This document shows positions 30,463-39,761 of a stretch of 42,603 bases of DNA, one piece after another. A model generated the notes under the pieces. The model was given only the letters and a program-made list of their open reading frames with translations. It did no database searches and had not been told where the DNA came from. The stretch is from positions 1 to 42,603 of the forward strand of contig NZ_WBSM01000004.1 in NCBI RefSeq assembly GCF_009299505.1, in the 5' to 3' direction. Each line of letters begins with the position of its first letter. Position 1 is the first letter of the stretch. Made by a program: the position numbers and the translations under genes. The stretch is from Bifidobacterium ramosum (GTDB taxonomy: Bacteria > Actinomycetota > Actinomycetes > Actinomycetales > Bifidobacteriaceae).

Positions 30463-31758
30463 ATGAGTGATATGAACGTTTCCCCAGTTTTCGCAGTCCC
30501 CTCCCCCGTCACGACCGGCCGCACGCTCGGCACGCCACTGGGCGCGCAACCGACGCGCGTGCTGTTCCTCGGCGCGGGCGAACTGGGCAAGGAGGTCACG
30601 ATCGAGCTGATGCGTCTCGGCGCGTGGGTGTGCGCGGCGGATTCGTACGCCGGCGCCCCCGCGCAGCAGGTGGCGCACGAGTACCGCGTGCTCGACATGG
30701 CGAACGCGGAGCAGCTGCGCGCGCTGTTCGACGAGGTCAGGCCGGACATCATCGTGCCGGAGGTCGAGGCGATCGCCACTGGTGAGCTGGCCGCGGCCGC
30801 CGCACGCGGCATCCAGGTGGTGCCGAGCGCCGAAATCGCGGCGATCTGTATGGATCGTGAGCGTCTGCGCGTCATCGCGCATGAGGAGCTGGGTCTGCCG
30901 ACGACGCCGTATCGTTTTGCGGGCTCGCTTGAGGAGCTGCGCGAGGGTGCGACCGAGGTCGGTTATCCGTGCGTGGTCAAGCCGATCATGAGTTCGTCCG
31001 GTCATGGCCAGTCGGTCGTGCGCTCGGCGGAGGCGATCGATGCCGCGTGGACGGAGGCGCAGGAGGGCCGGCGCGCGTCCGGCGAGGGCGATGTGTCGCG
31101 CGTGATCGTGGAGGCGCTGGCGCCGTTGGATTATGAGCTGACGGTGCTGACGGTGAGCTCGTCGGCCGGCATCGTCACATGCGCGCCGATCGGTCAGCGG
31201 CAGGAATCGGGCGATTACCGCGAGTCGTGGCAGCCGGCCGCAACGGATGCCGGCGTGTTGGAGACGGCGCAGTCGATCGCGCGCCGTGCGGTCGAGGGAC
31301 TCGTGGCGAAGGCCACGGCGACCGGCGAGCATGGCTGGGGCGTGTTCGGCGTGGAGCTGTTCGTGCTGACGGACGGCTCGGTGCTGTTCAACGAGGTGTC
31401 GCCGCGTCCGCACGATACGGGCATGGTGACGATGATCTCGCAGCGGCTGAGCGAGTTCGCGCTGCATGCGCGGGCGATTCTGGGGCTGCCGGTGACGGCC
31501 GGTCATGTGGCGCTGGCGATGCCGGCCGGCGCAGTGGCGGCGAGCCATGCGATCGTCGTGTCGGGCGACGGCGAGGCCGAGTTCTCGAACGTGCCGGCCG
31601 CATTGGCCGAGCCGGACACCGATCTGCGCATCTTCGCCAAGCCGGAGGTGCACGGCCATCGCCGTATGGCGGTCGCGTTGGCGATCGGCTCGTCCTCGGA
31701 CGATGCCCGTGCCAAGGCGGCCCATGTGGCCGACGCGCTCGACATCACCGTGCGGTAA
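30463..31758 (+). CDS. purT: Formate-dependent phosphoribosylglycinamide formyltransferase (GAR transformylase 2)
   Basis: Encodes 431 aa with an ATP-grasp fold: pre-ATP-grasp domain RVLFLGAGELGKEVTIELMR; ATP-binding KPIMSSSGHGQSVV; metal-binding FGVELFVLTDGSVLFNEVSPRPHDTGMVT. It converts GAR, formate and ATP to formyl-GAR, the folate-independent alternative to PurN in purine synthesis. ATG 30463 follows ATGAGGGGC; an ATG at 30472 is a weaker alternative. The longer open frame upstream runs back through the inverted repeats and is not used. Confidence 0.96.
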   Translation: MSDMNVSPVFAVPSPVTTGRTLGTPLGAQPTRVLFLGAGELGKEVTIELMRLGAWVCAADSYAGAPAQQVAHEYRVLDMANAEQLRALFDEVRPDIIVPEVEAIATGELAAAAARGIQVVPSAEIAAICMDRERLRVIAHEELGLPTTPYRFAGSLEELREGATEVGYPCVVKPIMSSSGHGQSVVRSAEAIDAAWTEAQEGRRASGEGDVSRVIVEALAPLDYELTVLTVSSSAGIVTCAPIGQRQESGDYRESWQPAATDAGVLETAQSIARRAVEGLVAKATATGEHGWGVFGVELFVLTDGSVLFNEVSPRPHDTGMVTMISQRLSEFALHARAILGLPVTAGHVALAMPAGAVAASHAIVVSGDGEAEFSNVPAALAEPDTDLRIFAKPEVHGHRRMAVALAIGSSSDDARAKAAHVADALDITVR

Positions 31759-31773
31759 CTCCCCGCACTTCAA

Positions 31774-31817
31774 CGGACATACAGCCGAAATCACCGCACC
31801 GATCGGCCGTAAGTCCG
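31774..31817. repeat. 44-bp palindromic repeat, copy 6
   Basis: The left arm is consensus; the right arm TCGGCCGTAAGTCCG has two changes, making this the most diverged right arm. It begins 16 bp after the purT stop, between purT and the convergent VOC gene. Confidence 0.85.
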
Positions 31818-31856
31818 TTGAGGAGCAAGAACCGGGCCACGGATTCGGAGCTTTCC

Positions 31857-32040
31857 GCAAACTGAGAGGCAGATTCCTCCACGCGTCACGGTCTATTTGC
31901 AAACTGAGAGGCAGTCATCCTCGGTAATTCAGCACCGTCACCGCCAATACGGGGATATAGCGCACCTGATTCCGGTGGATAGCTGCCTCTCAGTTTGCAA
32001 ATAGACCTCGGAACCCTCAGAAATCTGCCTCTCAGTTTGC
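31857..32040. repeat. Nested composite inverted repeat (AACTGAGAGGCAG core)
   Basis: There are four arms. The outer pair, 31857-31873 (GCAAACTGAGAGGCAGA) and 32024-32040, is perfectly complementary. The inner pair, 31891-31914 (GTCTATTTGCAAACTGAGAG plus GCAG) and 31983-32006, is a perfect 24-bp inverted repeat. All share the core CAAACTGAGAGGCAG. A 68-nt non-repeated centre (31915-31982) shows no ORF. The whole 184 bp reads similarly on both strands. It fills most of the gene-free 31759-32095 stretch between the convergent purT and VOC genes. Confidence 0.9.
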
Positions 32041-32095
32041 ATATTGCCCGGCATCGCACGTCGGCGGGCCGCAATCACTGACGGCAGCGCCACAC

Positions 32096-32464
32096 TCACG
32101 ACAGCATGGCCTCGATGTTGTTGCCGTCGGGATCGTGGATGAACGCGGCGTAATACGTCGGTCCGTAGTTCGGCCGCGGGCCGGGCGCGCCGTTGTCGGT
32201 GCCGCCCGCCGCCAGTCCGGCCTTGTGGAACGCCTTGACCTCATCCTCGTTGTGCGCGCGAAACGCAACGTGCACCGGCTGGACCGGCTGCCCGTCACGC
32301 GGCACGATCAGGAAGATCAGGTCGCCGTCCTCGCCGTTGGTGAAGAACGTGCCCACATTCGGGTCGTCCTTGCGCTCGTATCCCACCGGCGCAAGCAGTT
32401 TCTCATAGAAATCCGCGCTTCTGGCCGCATCCGACACGAACAGCACAATATGATCAATCATCAT
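32096..32464 (-). CDS. VOC-superfamily (glyoxalase-like) protein
   Basis: Encodes 122 aa. It opens MMIDHIVLFVSDAARSADFY and ends with the characteristic YYAAFIHDPDGNNIEAML, the paired beta-alpha-beta-beta-beta modules of the vicinal-oxygen-chelate fold. His in DHIVLF and His in VHVAFRA, with Glu in NNIEAML, are candidate metal ligands. The family includes glyoxalase I, dioxygenases and antibiotic-binding proteins; no specific substrate is indicated. AGAGAGGTTC precedes ATG 32464 (the next ATG, 32461, is possible). Confidence 0.8.
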   Translation of the reverse strand: MMIDHIVLFVSDAARSADFYEKLLAPVGYERKDDPNVGTFFTNGEDGDLIFLIVPRDGQPVQPVHVAFRAHNEDEVKAFHKAGLAAGGTDNGAPGPRPNYGPTYYAAFIHDPDGNNIEAMLS

Positions 32465-32664
32465 GAACCTCTCTTCCACAACGCTGTGACGAAGACAGTA
32501 TTAGCACAATCGTCGGTTATGTCAACGCCGCCGTCCGCATGGCGTACGCCGATCACGGACATCGTCGCAATGCAGACGTCATGTCCTGCATGACGAGACG
32601 CGCGTCATCATCGCGCCGCGTATGACAATGGGATCACAGGCATCGACGAAGGAGCGTGATCATC

Positions 32665-33126
32665 ATGCACCGTACACGGCAAACGGTTCTCGCAGCGGCC
32701 GTCGTTCTGCTGATCGCAGGTTCCGTGGCCTGCGGAACGCCGCAACATGCGACGGGAGACAACGTCGCGGCGAACTGCGCGGTCAGTTATGCGCGGACAT
32801 ACGATTCGCCGCAGGACTATATCGACGGCGTGAAACCGGATCTGATCGCCAAGGCGACGCTCGGCGAACCGACGTTGTCGGGCAACGGCAGAACCATCAC
32901 GTTCACCGCGCACCTGCTGGCGGTGAAAGCCGGTGATGCGCAGGCCGGCGACGACGTAAAGCTCCGGTTCGAGTGCGATGCGGTCGCCTCGTTCATGCCG
33001 GACGGATATCGGACCGGCGACGAGGTGATCGTACTGGCCAACGACGGCATACTGCGCCAGCCCGGCAGCGTGTGGCCGTTCGATCGGGAAACGTACGACG
33101 CGCTGACCGTAACGGGTACGGACTGA
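32665..33126 (+). CDS. Putative lipoprotein of unknown function
   Basis: Encodes 153 aa. A short basic start is followed by a hydrophobic signal (TVLAAAVVLLIAGSVAC) with Cys23 in a slightly atypical lipobox (SVAC). The rest is a small extracytoplasmic domain, probably beta-rich (TFTAHLLAVKAG, DDVKLRFECDAVASF, GDEVIVLANDGIL). GAAGGAGCGTGATC precedes ATG 32665; the GTG at 32656 is too close to the site. It is monocistronic and not recognised as part of a named family. Confidence 0.65.
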   Translation: MHRTRQTVLAAAVVLLIAGSVACGTPQHATGDNVAANCAVSYARTYDSPQDYIDGVKPDLIAKATLGEPTLSGNGRTITFTAHLLAVKAGDAQAGDDVKLRFECDAVASFMPDGYRTGDEVIVLANDGILRQPGSVWPFDRETYDALTVTGTD

Positions 33127-33255
33127 TTTGCGCCGGTCGGCGACGTCGGTTTCGCGGTCGATTCCGAGACGCTCCGAACGCGCCCGTTATCCCCGGCGAT
33201 TGGTACCCTTTTACCGTTAGTTCACCCAGAAATTCCGCTGATTTGAAAGGCGATC

Positions 33256-34005
33256 ATGGAGAAACTGGAAAAGCTCTACGAGGGCAAGGCCAAGCAGCTG
33301 TACGCAACCGACGACCCGGAGATCCTGTGGGTCGAATACAAGAACACCGCGACGGCCGGCGACGGCGAGAAGAAGGAGGACTTCACCGGCAAGGGCCGTC
33401 TGAACAACCTCATCACCACCATCATCTTCGACCTGCTCAAGGCCCGCGGCATCGACAGCCACCTCGTCAAGCGCGTGAACGACACCGCCCAGCTGGTGCG
33501 CAAGATGGACATGTTCCCGCTCGAGATCGTGCTGCGCAACACCGCCGCCGGCCATTTCTGCTCGCGCCTCGGCGTCGAGGAGGGCCTGCCGCTCAAGGAG
33601 CCGGTGCTCGAGTACTTCCTCAAGAACGACGACCTGCATGATCCGTTCGTGAACGACGACGATCTCGTGGCGCTCGGCGTGTGCACGCGCGAGGATCTCG
33701 CCGAGATCGCCCCGCTGGCCCGTCGCATCAACGAGGCGCTCATCGACATCTTCGCGAAGATCGACGTCAAGCTCGTCGACTTCAAGATCGAGATGGGCCG
33801 CGCCTCCGACGGCACGCTGCTGCTGGCCGACGAGATCACCCCGGACTCCTGCCGCCTGTGGGATCAGCGCGACCACTCCGGCAAGGTGGAGCACCTCGAT
33901 AAGGACCTGTTCCGCCGCGGCCTCGGTTCGATCATCCCGGCCTACGAGGAGATCGAGGGCCGTCTGGCCGAGCTGGCCAAGTCCGAAGGCATCGAAGTCG
34001 CCTGA
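33256..34005 (+). CDS. purC: Phosphoribosylaminoimidazole-succinocarboxamide synthase (SAICAR synthetase)
   Basis: Encodes 249 aa, full length. It begins [19 protein letters not shown] and contains the conserved [15 protein letters not shown] and [16 protein letters not shown]. It ligates aspartate to CAIR with ATP in purine synthesis. GAAAGGCGATC precedes the ATG. It is followed by a terminator-like hairpin and then purL, so a terminated or attenuated purC-purL unit is possible. Confidence 0.97.
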   Translation: MEKLEKLYEGKAKQLYATDDPEILWVEYKNTATAGDGEKKEDFTGKGRLNNLITTIIFDLLKARGIDSHLVKRVNDTAQLVRKMDMFPLEIVLRNTAAGHFCSRLGVEEGLPLKEPVLEYFLKNDDLHDPFVNDDDLVALGVCTREDLAEIAPLARRINEALIDIFAKIDVKLVDFKIEMGRASDGTLLLADEITPDSCRLWDQRDHSGKVEHLDKDLFRRGLGSIIPAYEEIEGRLAELAKSEGIEVA

Positions 34006-34017
34006 CATCTGTTTTCT

Positions 34018-34043
34018 GGCTCCCCCTGCCATCAGAGGGAGCC
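34018..34043 (+). terminator. Terminator/attenuator between purC and purL
   Basis: GGCTCCC pairs with GGGAGCC, with an extra CTG/CAG inner stem, 12 bp after the purC stop and followed by GATTTTCG. As purL starts 51 bp later, it may attenuate rather than fully stop read-through. Confidence 0.7.
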
Positions 34044-34094
34044 GATTTTCGTTATATACGACGATTCCCAAGAGTTTTGCAAGAAAGGATTTCC

Positions 34095-37000
34095 ATGGTT
34101 TTTCGCGTGTACGTGGAAAAGAAGCCCGGCTTTGACGTCGAGGCGCAGCAGCTCGCCGGCGAACTGCGCACGATCCTCGGCATGACCGGCCTCAAGTCCG
34201 TGCGCATCGTGAACCGTTACGACGTGGAGGGCATCAGCGCCGAACTGTTCGCCCAGGCCACGCCGACCGTGTTCAGCGAGCCGCAGGTCGACAATGTCTC
34301 CAATGACCTGCCCGACTTCGGCGACGCGAAGGTGTTCGCCACCGAGTTCCTGCCCGGCCAGTTCGACCAGCGCGCCGATTCGGCGAGCGAATGCATCCAG
34401 CTGATCTCGCAGGGCGAGCGTCCGACCGTCCGTTCCGCCAAACTGTACGCGTTGTCCGGTGAGCTGACCGACGCGGACGTGGACGCGATCAAGCACTACG
34501 TGATCAACCCGGTCGAGGCGCGCGAGGCGAGCCTTGCAACCAAGGAGACCCTAAAGACCGCCGTGCCGACCCCGGGCAAGGTCGAGGTCATCGCCGGCTT
34601 CAACGAGATGGACGCGGCCGCCGGCCAGAAGTTCATCGACGAGCGCGGTCTTGCGATGGATCTGGCGGATCTCGAATTCTGCCAGAAGTATTTCACGGCC
34701 GAGCAGCGCGAGCCGACGATCACCGAGATCAAGGTCATCGACACGTACTGGTCCGACCACTGCCGCCACACGACGTTCGGCACCGAACTGGACGACGTGG
34801 TCATCGACGATGCGACCGTCAAGGCCGCGTTCGAGCGCTATCTCGAGCTGCGTCACGAGCTAGGCCGCGACGAAAAGCCGGTGTGCCTGATGGACATGGG
34901 CACGATCGGCGCGAAGTGGCTCAAGAAGAACGGCATCCTCACCGGCCTCGACGAGTCCGAGGAGATCAACGCCTGCACCGTCAAGGTCAAGGTCGACGTG
35001 AACGGCGAAGATCAGGACTGGCTGTTCCTGTTCAAGAACGAGACGCACAACCATCCGACCGAGATCGAGCCGTTCGGCGGCGCAGCCACCTGCATCGGCG
35101 GCTGCATCCGCGACCCCCTGTCCGGTCGTTCCTACGTGTACCAGGCGATGCGCGTCACCGGCGCCGCCGATCCGACCGTGCCGGTCGCCGACACGCTGGA
35201 GGGCAAGCTCCCGCAGCGCAAGCTCGTGACCACCGCGGCCGCCGGTTACAGCTCGTACGGCAATCAGATCGGCCTCGCCACCGGTCAGGTCGACGAGATC
35301 TATCATCCGGGCTATGTGGCCAAGCGCATGGAGGTGGGTGCGGTCGTGGCCGCCACCCCGGCCGATCATGTGCGCCGCGAGACCCCGGCTCCGGGCGACA
35401 AGATCATCCTGCTCGGCGGTCGCACCGGCCGTGACGGCATCGGCGGCGCGACGGGCGCGTCCAAGGCGCACAACGTGGAATCGCTGGAACTCGACGGCGC
35501 CGAGGTGCAGAAGGGCAACGCGCCGGTCGAGCGCAAGCTGCAGTGTCTGTTCCGCCGCGGCGACGCGTGCCGTCTGATCAAGCGCTGCAACGATTTCGGC
35601 GCGGGCGGCGTGTCCGTGGCGGTCGGCGAGTTGGCGGACGGCCTGTACGTTGATCTCAACACCGTGCCGAAGAAGTACGAGGGCCTTGACGGCACCGAGC
35701 TGGCGATCTCCGAATCGCAGGAGCGCATGGCCGTGGACGTGGCCGCTTCCGATGTCGAGGAATTCCTCGGCTATGCGCGTGAGGAGAACCTCGAGGCCAC
35801 CGTCATCGCGACCGTGACCGAGGACCCGCGCATGGTGATGACGTGGAACGGCGACGAGATCGTGAACCTGTCGCGTGAGTTCCTCGCCTCCAATGGCGCG
35901 TCGAAGCATCAGGTCGTGCACGTCGAGGCGCAGCAGGCGTACGAGACGCCGACCGCATGGCGTGAGGGTTCGCTTGCGGACCGTCTGCACGCGGTCGTGA
36001 CCGATCTCAACGTGGCGTCCAACAAGGGTCTGTCCGAGCGTTTCGATTCGACGATCGGCGCGGGCACCGTGCTCATGCCGTTCGGCGGCCGCCGTCAGCT
36101 CACCCCGAACGAGGCGATGGTCGCCAAGTTCCCGGTGTTCGGCGAGACGACCACCGCGTCGGCGATGGCGTGGGGCTTCAACCCGTACATCATGAGCGCG
36201 AATCAGTTCACCGGCGCGTACCTGTCGGTGGTCGAGTCGCTCGCCAAGCTCGTGGCCGCCGGCTTCGAGCATGAGAAGGCGTATCTGAGCTTCCAGGAGT
36301 ACTTCGAGAAGCTGCGCGACGAGCCGGAACGCTGGGGCAAGCCGACCGCCGCCGTGCTCGGCGCGCTCATGGCGCAGATCGATCTCGGCGCGGGCGCGAT
36401 CGGCGGCAAGGATTCGATGTCCGGCACGTTCGAGCATCTCGACGTGCCGCCGACCCTGATCTCGTTCGCCGTGGCCGTGGGCAACATGAAGCGCGCCACG
36501 TCGCCGGAGTTCAAGGGCGCCGATCACCGCGTCGTGCGTATCGCGCCGCGCTATCTGGCGGACGGCATCACGCCGGACAAGGATGCTCTGCTCGAGGCGT
36601 TCTCGATCGTCGAGGAGCTGACCGACTTCCACGACGCACTGGCCGTGTCCACGCCAGGCTACGGCGCGACGGCCGAGGCGCTGTTCAAGATGACGCTCGG
36701 CAACCGCATCGGCGTCGCGCTGAACGATTCGATCGCCGCAGACGACCTGTTCACGCCGGCGTACGGCTCGTTCATCGTCGAGCTTGCGGATGACGCGAAG
36801 CTGCCGGCCGCGTCGAACCTCGTCGAGATCGGCGAGATCGGCACGACCACCGCCGCATATGAATTCCGCGCCGCGGGTGAGACGCTTGATCTGGATGCGA
36901 TCCAGGAGGCGTGGGAGTCCGGCATCGAATCCGTGTTCCCGTATCGTTCCAAGGGTGCCGAGGCGGGCAAGACGACCGAGACGGTCACGTTCGAGACGCC

Positions 37001-37835
37001 GAAGAAGACCGTGTACGTGGGCGCTCCGGTCGCCAAGCCGCACGTCGTGATCCCCGTGTTCCCGGGCAACAACTGCGAGTACGATTCGGCCGCCGCGTTC
37101 GAACGCGCGGGGGCCGACGTGTCGACGCTGATCGTGAACAACCTCACGCCGGCCGCCGTCGCCGAGTCGACGCAGGCGCTGGTCGAGGAGATCAACAAGA
37201 GCCAGATCGTGATGATCCCGGGCGGTTTCTCGGGCGGCGACGAACCGGACGGTTCCGCGAAGTTCATCACCGCGTTCTTCCGCGCCCCGGCCGTCACCGA
37301 GGCCGTGCGCGACCTGCTGAAGAACCGCGACGGCCTGATGCTCGGCATCTGCAACGGCTTCCAGGCGCTCATCAAGCTGGGTCTGGTGCCGTACGGCGAC
37401 ATCGTGCCGATGACCGAGGAATGCCCGACCCTGACGTTCAACACGATCGGCCGCCACCAGAGCCGTCTGGTGCGCACGCGCGTCGCGTCGAACCTGTCCC
37501 CGTGGCTGGCGAAGACCTCCGTCGGCGACATCCACACGGTCGCGATCTCCCACGGCGAGGGTCGTTTCGTCGCATCCGAGCCGGTGCTCGACCTGCTCAA
37601 GACCAACGGCCAGATCGCCACGCAGTACGTGGACGAGTCCGGCGTGCCCGGCATGGATCTCGACGTGAACCCGAACGGCTCGCTGCTCGCGATCGAGGGC
37701 ATCACCAGCCCGGACGGCCGCGTGTTCGGCAAGATGGGTCACTCGGAGCGCTCCGGCAACGGCCTGTACGTGAACGTGCCCGGCAACAAGTACCAACCGC
37801 TGTTCGAAGCCGGCGTCGAGTACTTCGCCGCCTGA
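34095..37835 (+). CDS. purL: Phosphoribosylformylglycinamidine synthase (single-chain FGAM synthetase)
   Basis: Encodes 1246 aa. It joins an N-terminal PurS-like region, two AIR-synthetase-like ATPase domains (FLFKNETHNHPTEIEPFGGA; GAIGGKDSMSGTFE) and a C-terminal glutamine amidotransferase (PGNNCEYDSAAAFERAGAD; nucleophile Cys in MLGICNGFQALIKLG; closing His/Glu in SHGEGRF). It converts FGAR to FGAM with ATP and glutamine. ATG 34095 follows AAGAAAGGATTTCC. The long form replaces the separate PurS/PurL/PurQ of many Gram-positives. Confidence 0.97.
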   Translation: MVFRVYVEKKPGFDVEAQQLAGELRTILGMTGLKSVRIVNRYDVEGISAELFAQATPTVFSEPQVDNVSNDLPDFGDAKVFATEFLPGQFDQRADSASECIQLISQGERPTVRSAKLYALSGELTDADVDAIKHYVINPVEAREASLATKETLKTAVPTPGKVEVIAGFNEMDAAAGQKFIDERGLAMDLADLEFCQKYFTAEQREPTITEIKVIDTYWSDHCRHTTFGTELDDVVIDDATVKAAFERYLELRHELGRDEKPVCLMDMGTIGAKWLKKNGILTGLDESEEINACTVKVKVDVNGEDQDWLFLFKNETHNHPTEIEPFGGAATCIGGCIRDPLSGRSYVYQAMRVTGAADPTVPVADTLEGKLPQRKLVTTAAAGYSSYGNQIGLATGQVDEIYHPGYVAKRMEVGAVVAATPADHVRRETPAPGDKIILLGGRTGRDGIGGATGASKAHNVESLELDGAEVQKGNAPVERKLQCLFRRGDACRLIKRCNDFGAGGVSVAVGELADGLYVDLNTVPKKYEGLDGTELAISESQERMAVDVAASDVEEFLGYAREENLEATVIATVTEDPRMVMTWNGDEIVNLSREFLASNGASKHQVVHVEAQQAYETPTAWREGSLADRLHAVVTDLNVASNKGLSERFDSTIGAGTVLMPFGGRRQLTPNEAMVAKFPVFGETTTASAMAWGFNPYIMSANQFTGAYLSVVESLAKLVAAGFEHEKAYLSFQEYFEKLRDEPERWGKPTAAVLGALMAQIDLGAGAIGGKDSMSGTFEHLDVPPTLISFAVAVGNMKRATSPEFKGADHRVVRIAPRYLADGITPDKDALLEAFSIVEELTDFHDALAVSTPGYGATAEALFKMTLGNRIGVALNDSIAADDLFTPAYGSFIVELADDAKLPAASNLVEIGEIGTTTAAYEFRAAGETLDLDAIQEAWESGIESVFPYRSKGAEAGKTTETVTFETPKKTVYVGAPVAKPHVVIPVFPGNNCEYDSAAAFERAGADVSTLIVNNLTPAAVAESTQALVEEINKSQIVMIPGGFSGGDEPDGSAKFITAFFRAPAVTEAVRDLLKNRDGLMLGICNGFQALIKLGLVPYGDIVPMTEECPTLTFNTIGRHQSRLVRTRVASNLSPWLAKTSVGDIHTVAISHGEGRFVASEPVLDLLKTNGQIATQYVDESGVPGMDLDVNPNGSLLAIEGITSPDGRVFGKMGHSERSGNGLYVNVPGNKYQPLFEAGVEYFAA

Positions 37836-37874
37836 CGGCGTCCCGCTCGTCGCTCGCTTCCGCCGCCCCACTAA

Positions 37875-37918
37875 CGGACATGCAGCCGATTCCAATGAGC
37901 GAATCGGCTGCATGTCCG
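37875..37918. repeat. 44-bp palindromic repeat, copy 7
   Basis: Arms CGGACATGCAGCCGA / TCGGCTGCATGTCCG show a compensatory pair change (A to G, T to C), so the stem stays perfect. It lies 39 bp after the purL stop in a convergent gap. Confidence 0.9.
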
Positions 37919-38007
37919 TTTTCGGTGGTGGGTTTCAGTAGTGGGTTTCGGTAGTAGCCGGCAAGTTGAGTCGCCGCCCAACCGACAACGTACCTCTCTT
38001 CTCTCAA

Positions 38008-38051
38008 CGGACATACAGCCGATTTGGCCGGTGATTTCGGCTGGTTGTCCG
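38008..38051. repeat. 44-bp palindromic repeat, copy 8
   Basis: The left arm is consensus; the right arm TCGGCTGGTTGTCCG has two changes. The pairing extends outward through CTCTTCTCTCAA / TTGAGAGAAGAG, giving a stem of about 27 bp. It lies between convergent purL and the DUF4839-like gene. Confidence 0.9.
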
Positions 38052-38115
38052 TTGAGAGAAGAGGGGAGGCATGATCAGTGACGGTAAGCCGCGGTGACGG
38101 CAGAACGCCACGCCA

Positions 38116-39207
38116 TCACCGCATGGTGATGGAGACCGGCTTCAGCTCGAACCACGACGTGTTCGGATCGTATCGTACGATCGTCGCTTCGACGTGGATG
38201 TTCAGTCCCACGCCGAACGAGTCCGGCGCGTCGTCGCTGAGGTGCAGATCGTAGTAGTTCACGTCGGTGAAGCGGAAGTTCGGGCCGCCATGGGAGGCGC
38301 CGGTATCGCCGGCCAGAATCAGGTAGTCGAACCTGGTCTTGGCGTCATCATGCGGCTGCACGTCGGCGGTGTAGCCGTCGAATGCGATCGTCTGTCCGGC
38401 GTACCGTTCGGCGAACGACCGCACCGTGTCCCCGGTTTCCGGACCGGTCAGCAACGCGGCGAATTCCGCATTGTTCTGCGCAGTAATCGGTTCGGACTGC
38501 GACTGCGGGGATTCCGCCTGCGCCTGTTCCGTATCATCGGAATCCGACCCGTTCGCGGTGTCATCCGCATCGGCATCCCCGCCCGTCGCATCCGTATCGC
38601 TTCCGGAGTCGGATGCCGTGTCCTTGTCCGGGAAAGCATGATAGGTGACGACGACCGTGGCGTTCGCATCGAACTTCTCGTATGCGGCGAAGTCCATATC
38701 GCCGTTGACCGATACCTGTTCGACCTCGCCTTCCTTGGTCATCCAACCGGTGATGAGATCCGTCTGCTTCTTCGTCTGCACATTGGTGAATCCCGCCGAC
38801 TGCAGTCGCATGACCACGTCCTCATACTGTTTGCCGGCGAAGGATTCCGCCGACTCGGGCATGGCGATACGGCTGTCCGTGACCGGCACGTCGGTCGTGC
38901 TTCGCGACGAACCGCAGCCGATGATGCCAACCAGCATCAGCAAGAATATGATTACGCCAAGTAACACGCCGAATATGACTTTCGTACGATGGTCCATCGA
39001 CCGTATCCATGATGTTCCGTCGGATTCACGTGCGGATCGTTTCGCGGATGCACGCGACCGCGGCGCAGGCGCCTGACGCGTGGATGATCCGTCGGTCTTC
39101 TTTTCGGCCATGGATTCCGTCGCCTCGCGAATCTCCTCCGTAATATGGGTCGCACGATCCACGGCCTTGTCGGCCATGTCCTGCAGTTGCTTCATGTCGA
39201 ACTTCAT
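38116..39207 (-). CDS. Single-pass membrane protein with PASTA-like and DUF4839-like regions
   Basis: Encodes 363 aa. The N-terminal cytosolic part (1-70) is helical then Ser/Arg/Lys-rich. A strong transmembrane helix (about 77-98, VIFGVLLGVIIFLLMLVGII) is followed by a PASTA-like module (MPESAESFAGKQYEDVVMRL to VVVTYHAF), a very acidic Asp/Ser-rich linker, and a C-terminal domain (AEFAALLTGPETGDTVRSFA to WFELKPV) resembling DUF4839. It probably sits in the cell membrane with the C-terminus outside. The start is 39207 because TAAGGAGTGACA precedes it; the stop of the 60-aa upstream ORF overlaps this site. No function is known. Confidence 0.75.
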   Translation of the reverse strand: MKFDMKQLQDMADKAVDRATHITEEIREATESMAEKKTDGSSTRQAPAPRSRASAKRSARESDGTSWIRSMDHRTKVIFGVLLGVIIFLLMLVGIIGCGSSRSTTDVPVTDSRIAMPESAESFAGKQYEDVVMRLQSAGFTNVQTKKQTDLITGWMTKEGEVEQVSVNGDMDFAAYEKFDANATVVVTYHAFPDKDTASDSGSDTDATGGDADADDTANGSDSDDTEQAQAESPQSQSEPITAQNNAEFAALLTGPETGDTVRSFAERYAGQTIAFDGYTADVQPHDDAKTRFDYLILAGDTGASHGGPNFRFTDVNYYDLHLSDDAPDSFGVGLNIHVEATIVRYDPNTSWFELKPVSITMR

Positions 39208-39216
39208 TGTCACTCC

Positions 39217-39399
39217 TTACCGATGATCCTGCTGTCGTTCTCCGCGAACGCCGTCGTACGGGACATACGGCGACGTGTCATGCACACGCGGTGGCTTGTG
39301 CGCATGCGATGGTTCCCGAAGGTCGGTCGCGGCGTCCTTGGCGGCGGTATCGACCATCTTCGTCGCACGCAATACGGTTCCCGCAAGTTGTTTGAACAT
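39217..39399 (-). CDS. Small 60-aa protein upstream of the DUF4839-like gene
   Basis: It begins MFKQLAGTVLRATKMVDTAA, an amphipathic helix-like segment resembling the first residues of the next protein (MKQLQDMADKAVDRAT); the second half is polar and rich in His, Pro and Arg. Its TAA stop lies inside the TAAGGAG site of the downstream gene, suggesting coupling. Its own ribosome site (AAAGGG) is about 15 nt away, which is weak. It is probably real because of the coupling, but the function is unknown. Confidence 0.5.
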   Translation of the reverse strand: MFKQLAGTVLRATKMVDTAAKDAATDLREPSHAHKPPRVHDTSPYVPYDGVRGERQQDHR

Positions 39400-39761
39400 A
39401 TCGTGTCATTCGTTCCCTTTCCGACGTGAACCTCCAGCTTGGGAGACAGCCGATCCGTCTCCGCGTGGAAGAGCGGCAAGGGAGATGCGCGCTCAGGCCG
39501 GAGGATTCCGTCGTAAGGAGGCGTGTTTTCGTCGCGAGATCACCATTCCCCTGACGTTGCAGCGAACGACAGCGAACCGCCGGTCGGATTCATCCTCGAA
39601 CTGGTCGTCGGCGCATTCTACGGTCTGGCCAATGAGACGTTCTCATGTCTCATGCGCGAGACCTATCCTACGACATCGTACGGCACACCCGCCTCGCGTA
39701 TATGCAACGAGCCGTGCGAACATCGCATCCGCACGGCTCGTCATATTCATGGGATAGACGA
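39400..39761. other. Gene-free stretch upstream of the 60-aa ORF
   Basis: No credible ORF is seen. It contains small hairpins GGAGAC...GTCTCC (about 39440-39459) and ATGAGAC...GTCTCAT (about 39634-39656), and the terminator at 39707-39741. It should hold the promoter of the 60-aa and DUF4839-like genes on the minus strand, but none was recognised. Confidence 0.5.
39707..39741 (-). terminator. Terminator of the DUF4230-like gene
   Basis: ACGAGCCGTGCG pairs perfectly with CGCACGGCTCGT around an 11-nt loop, 20 bp downstream of the stop on the minus strand. The T-tail is weak (GTTGCATAT). Confidence 0.75.
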
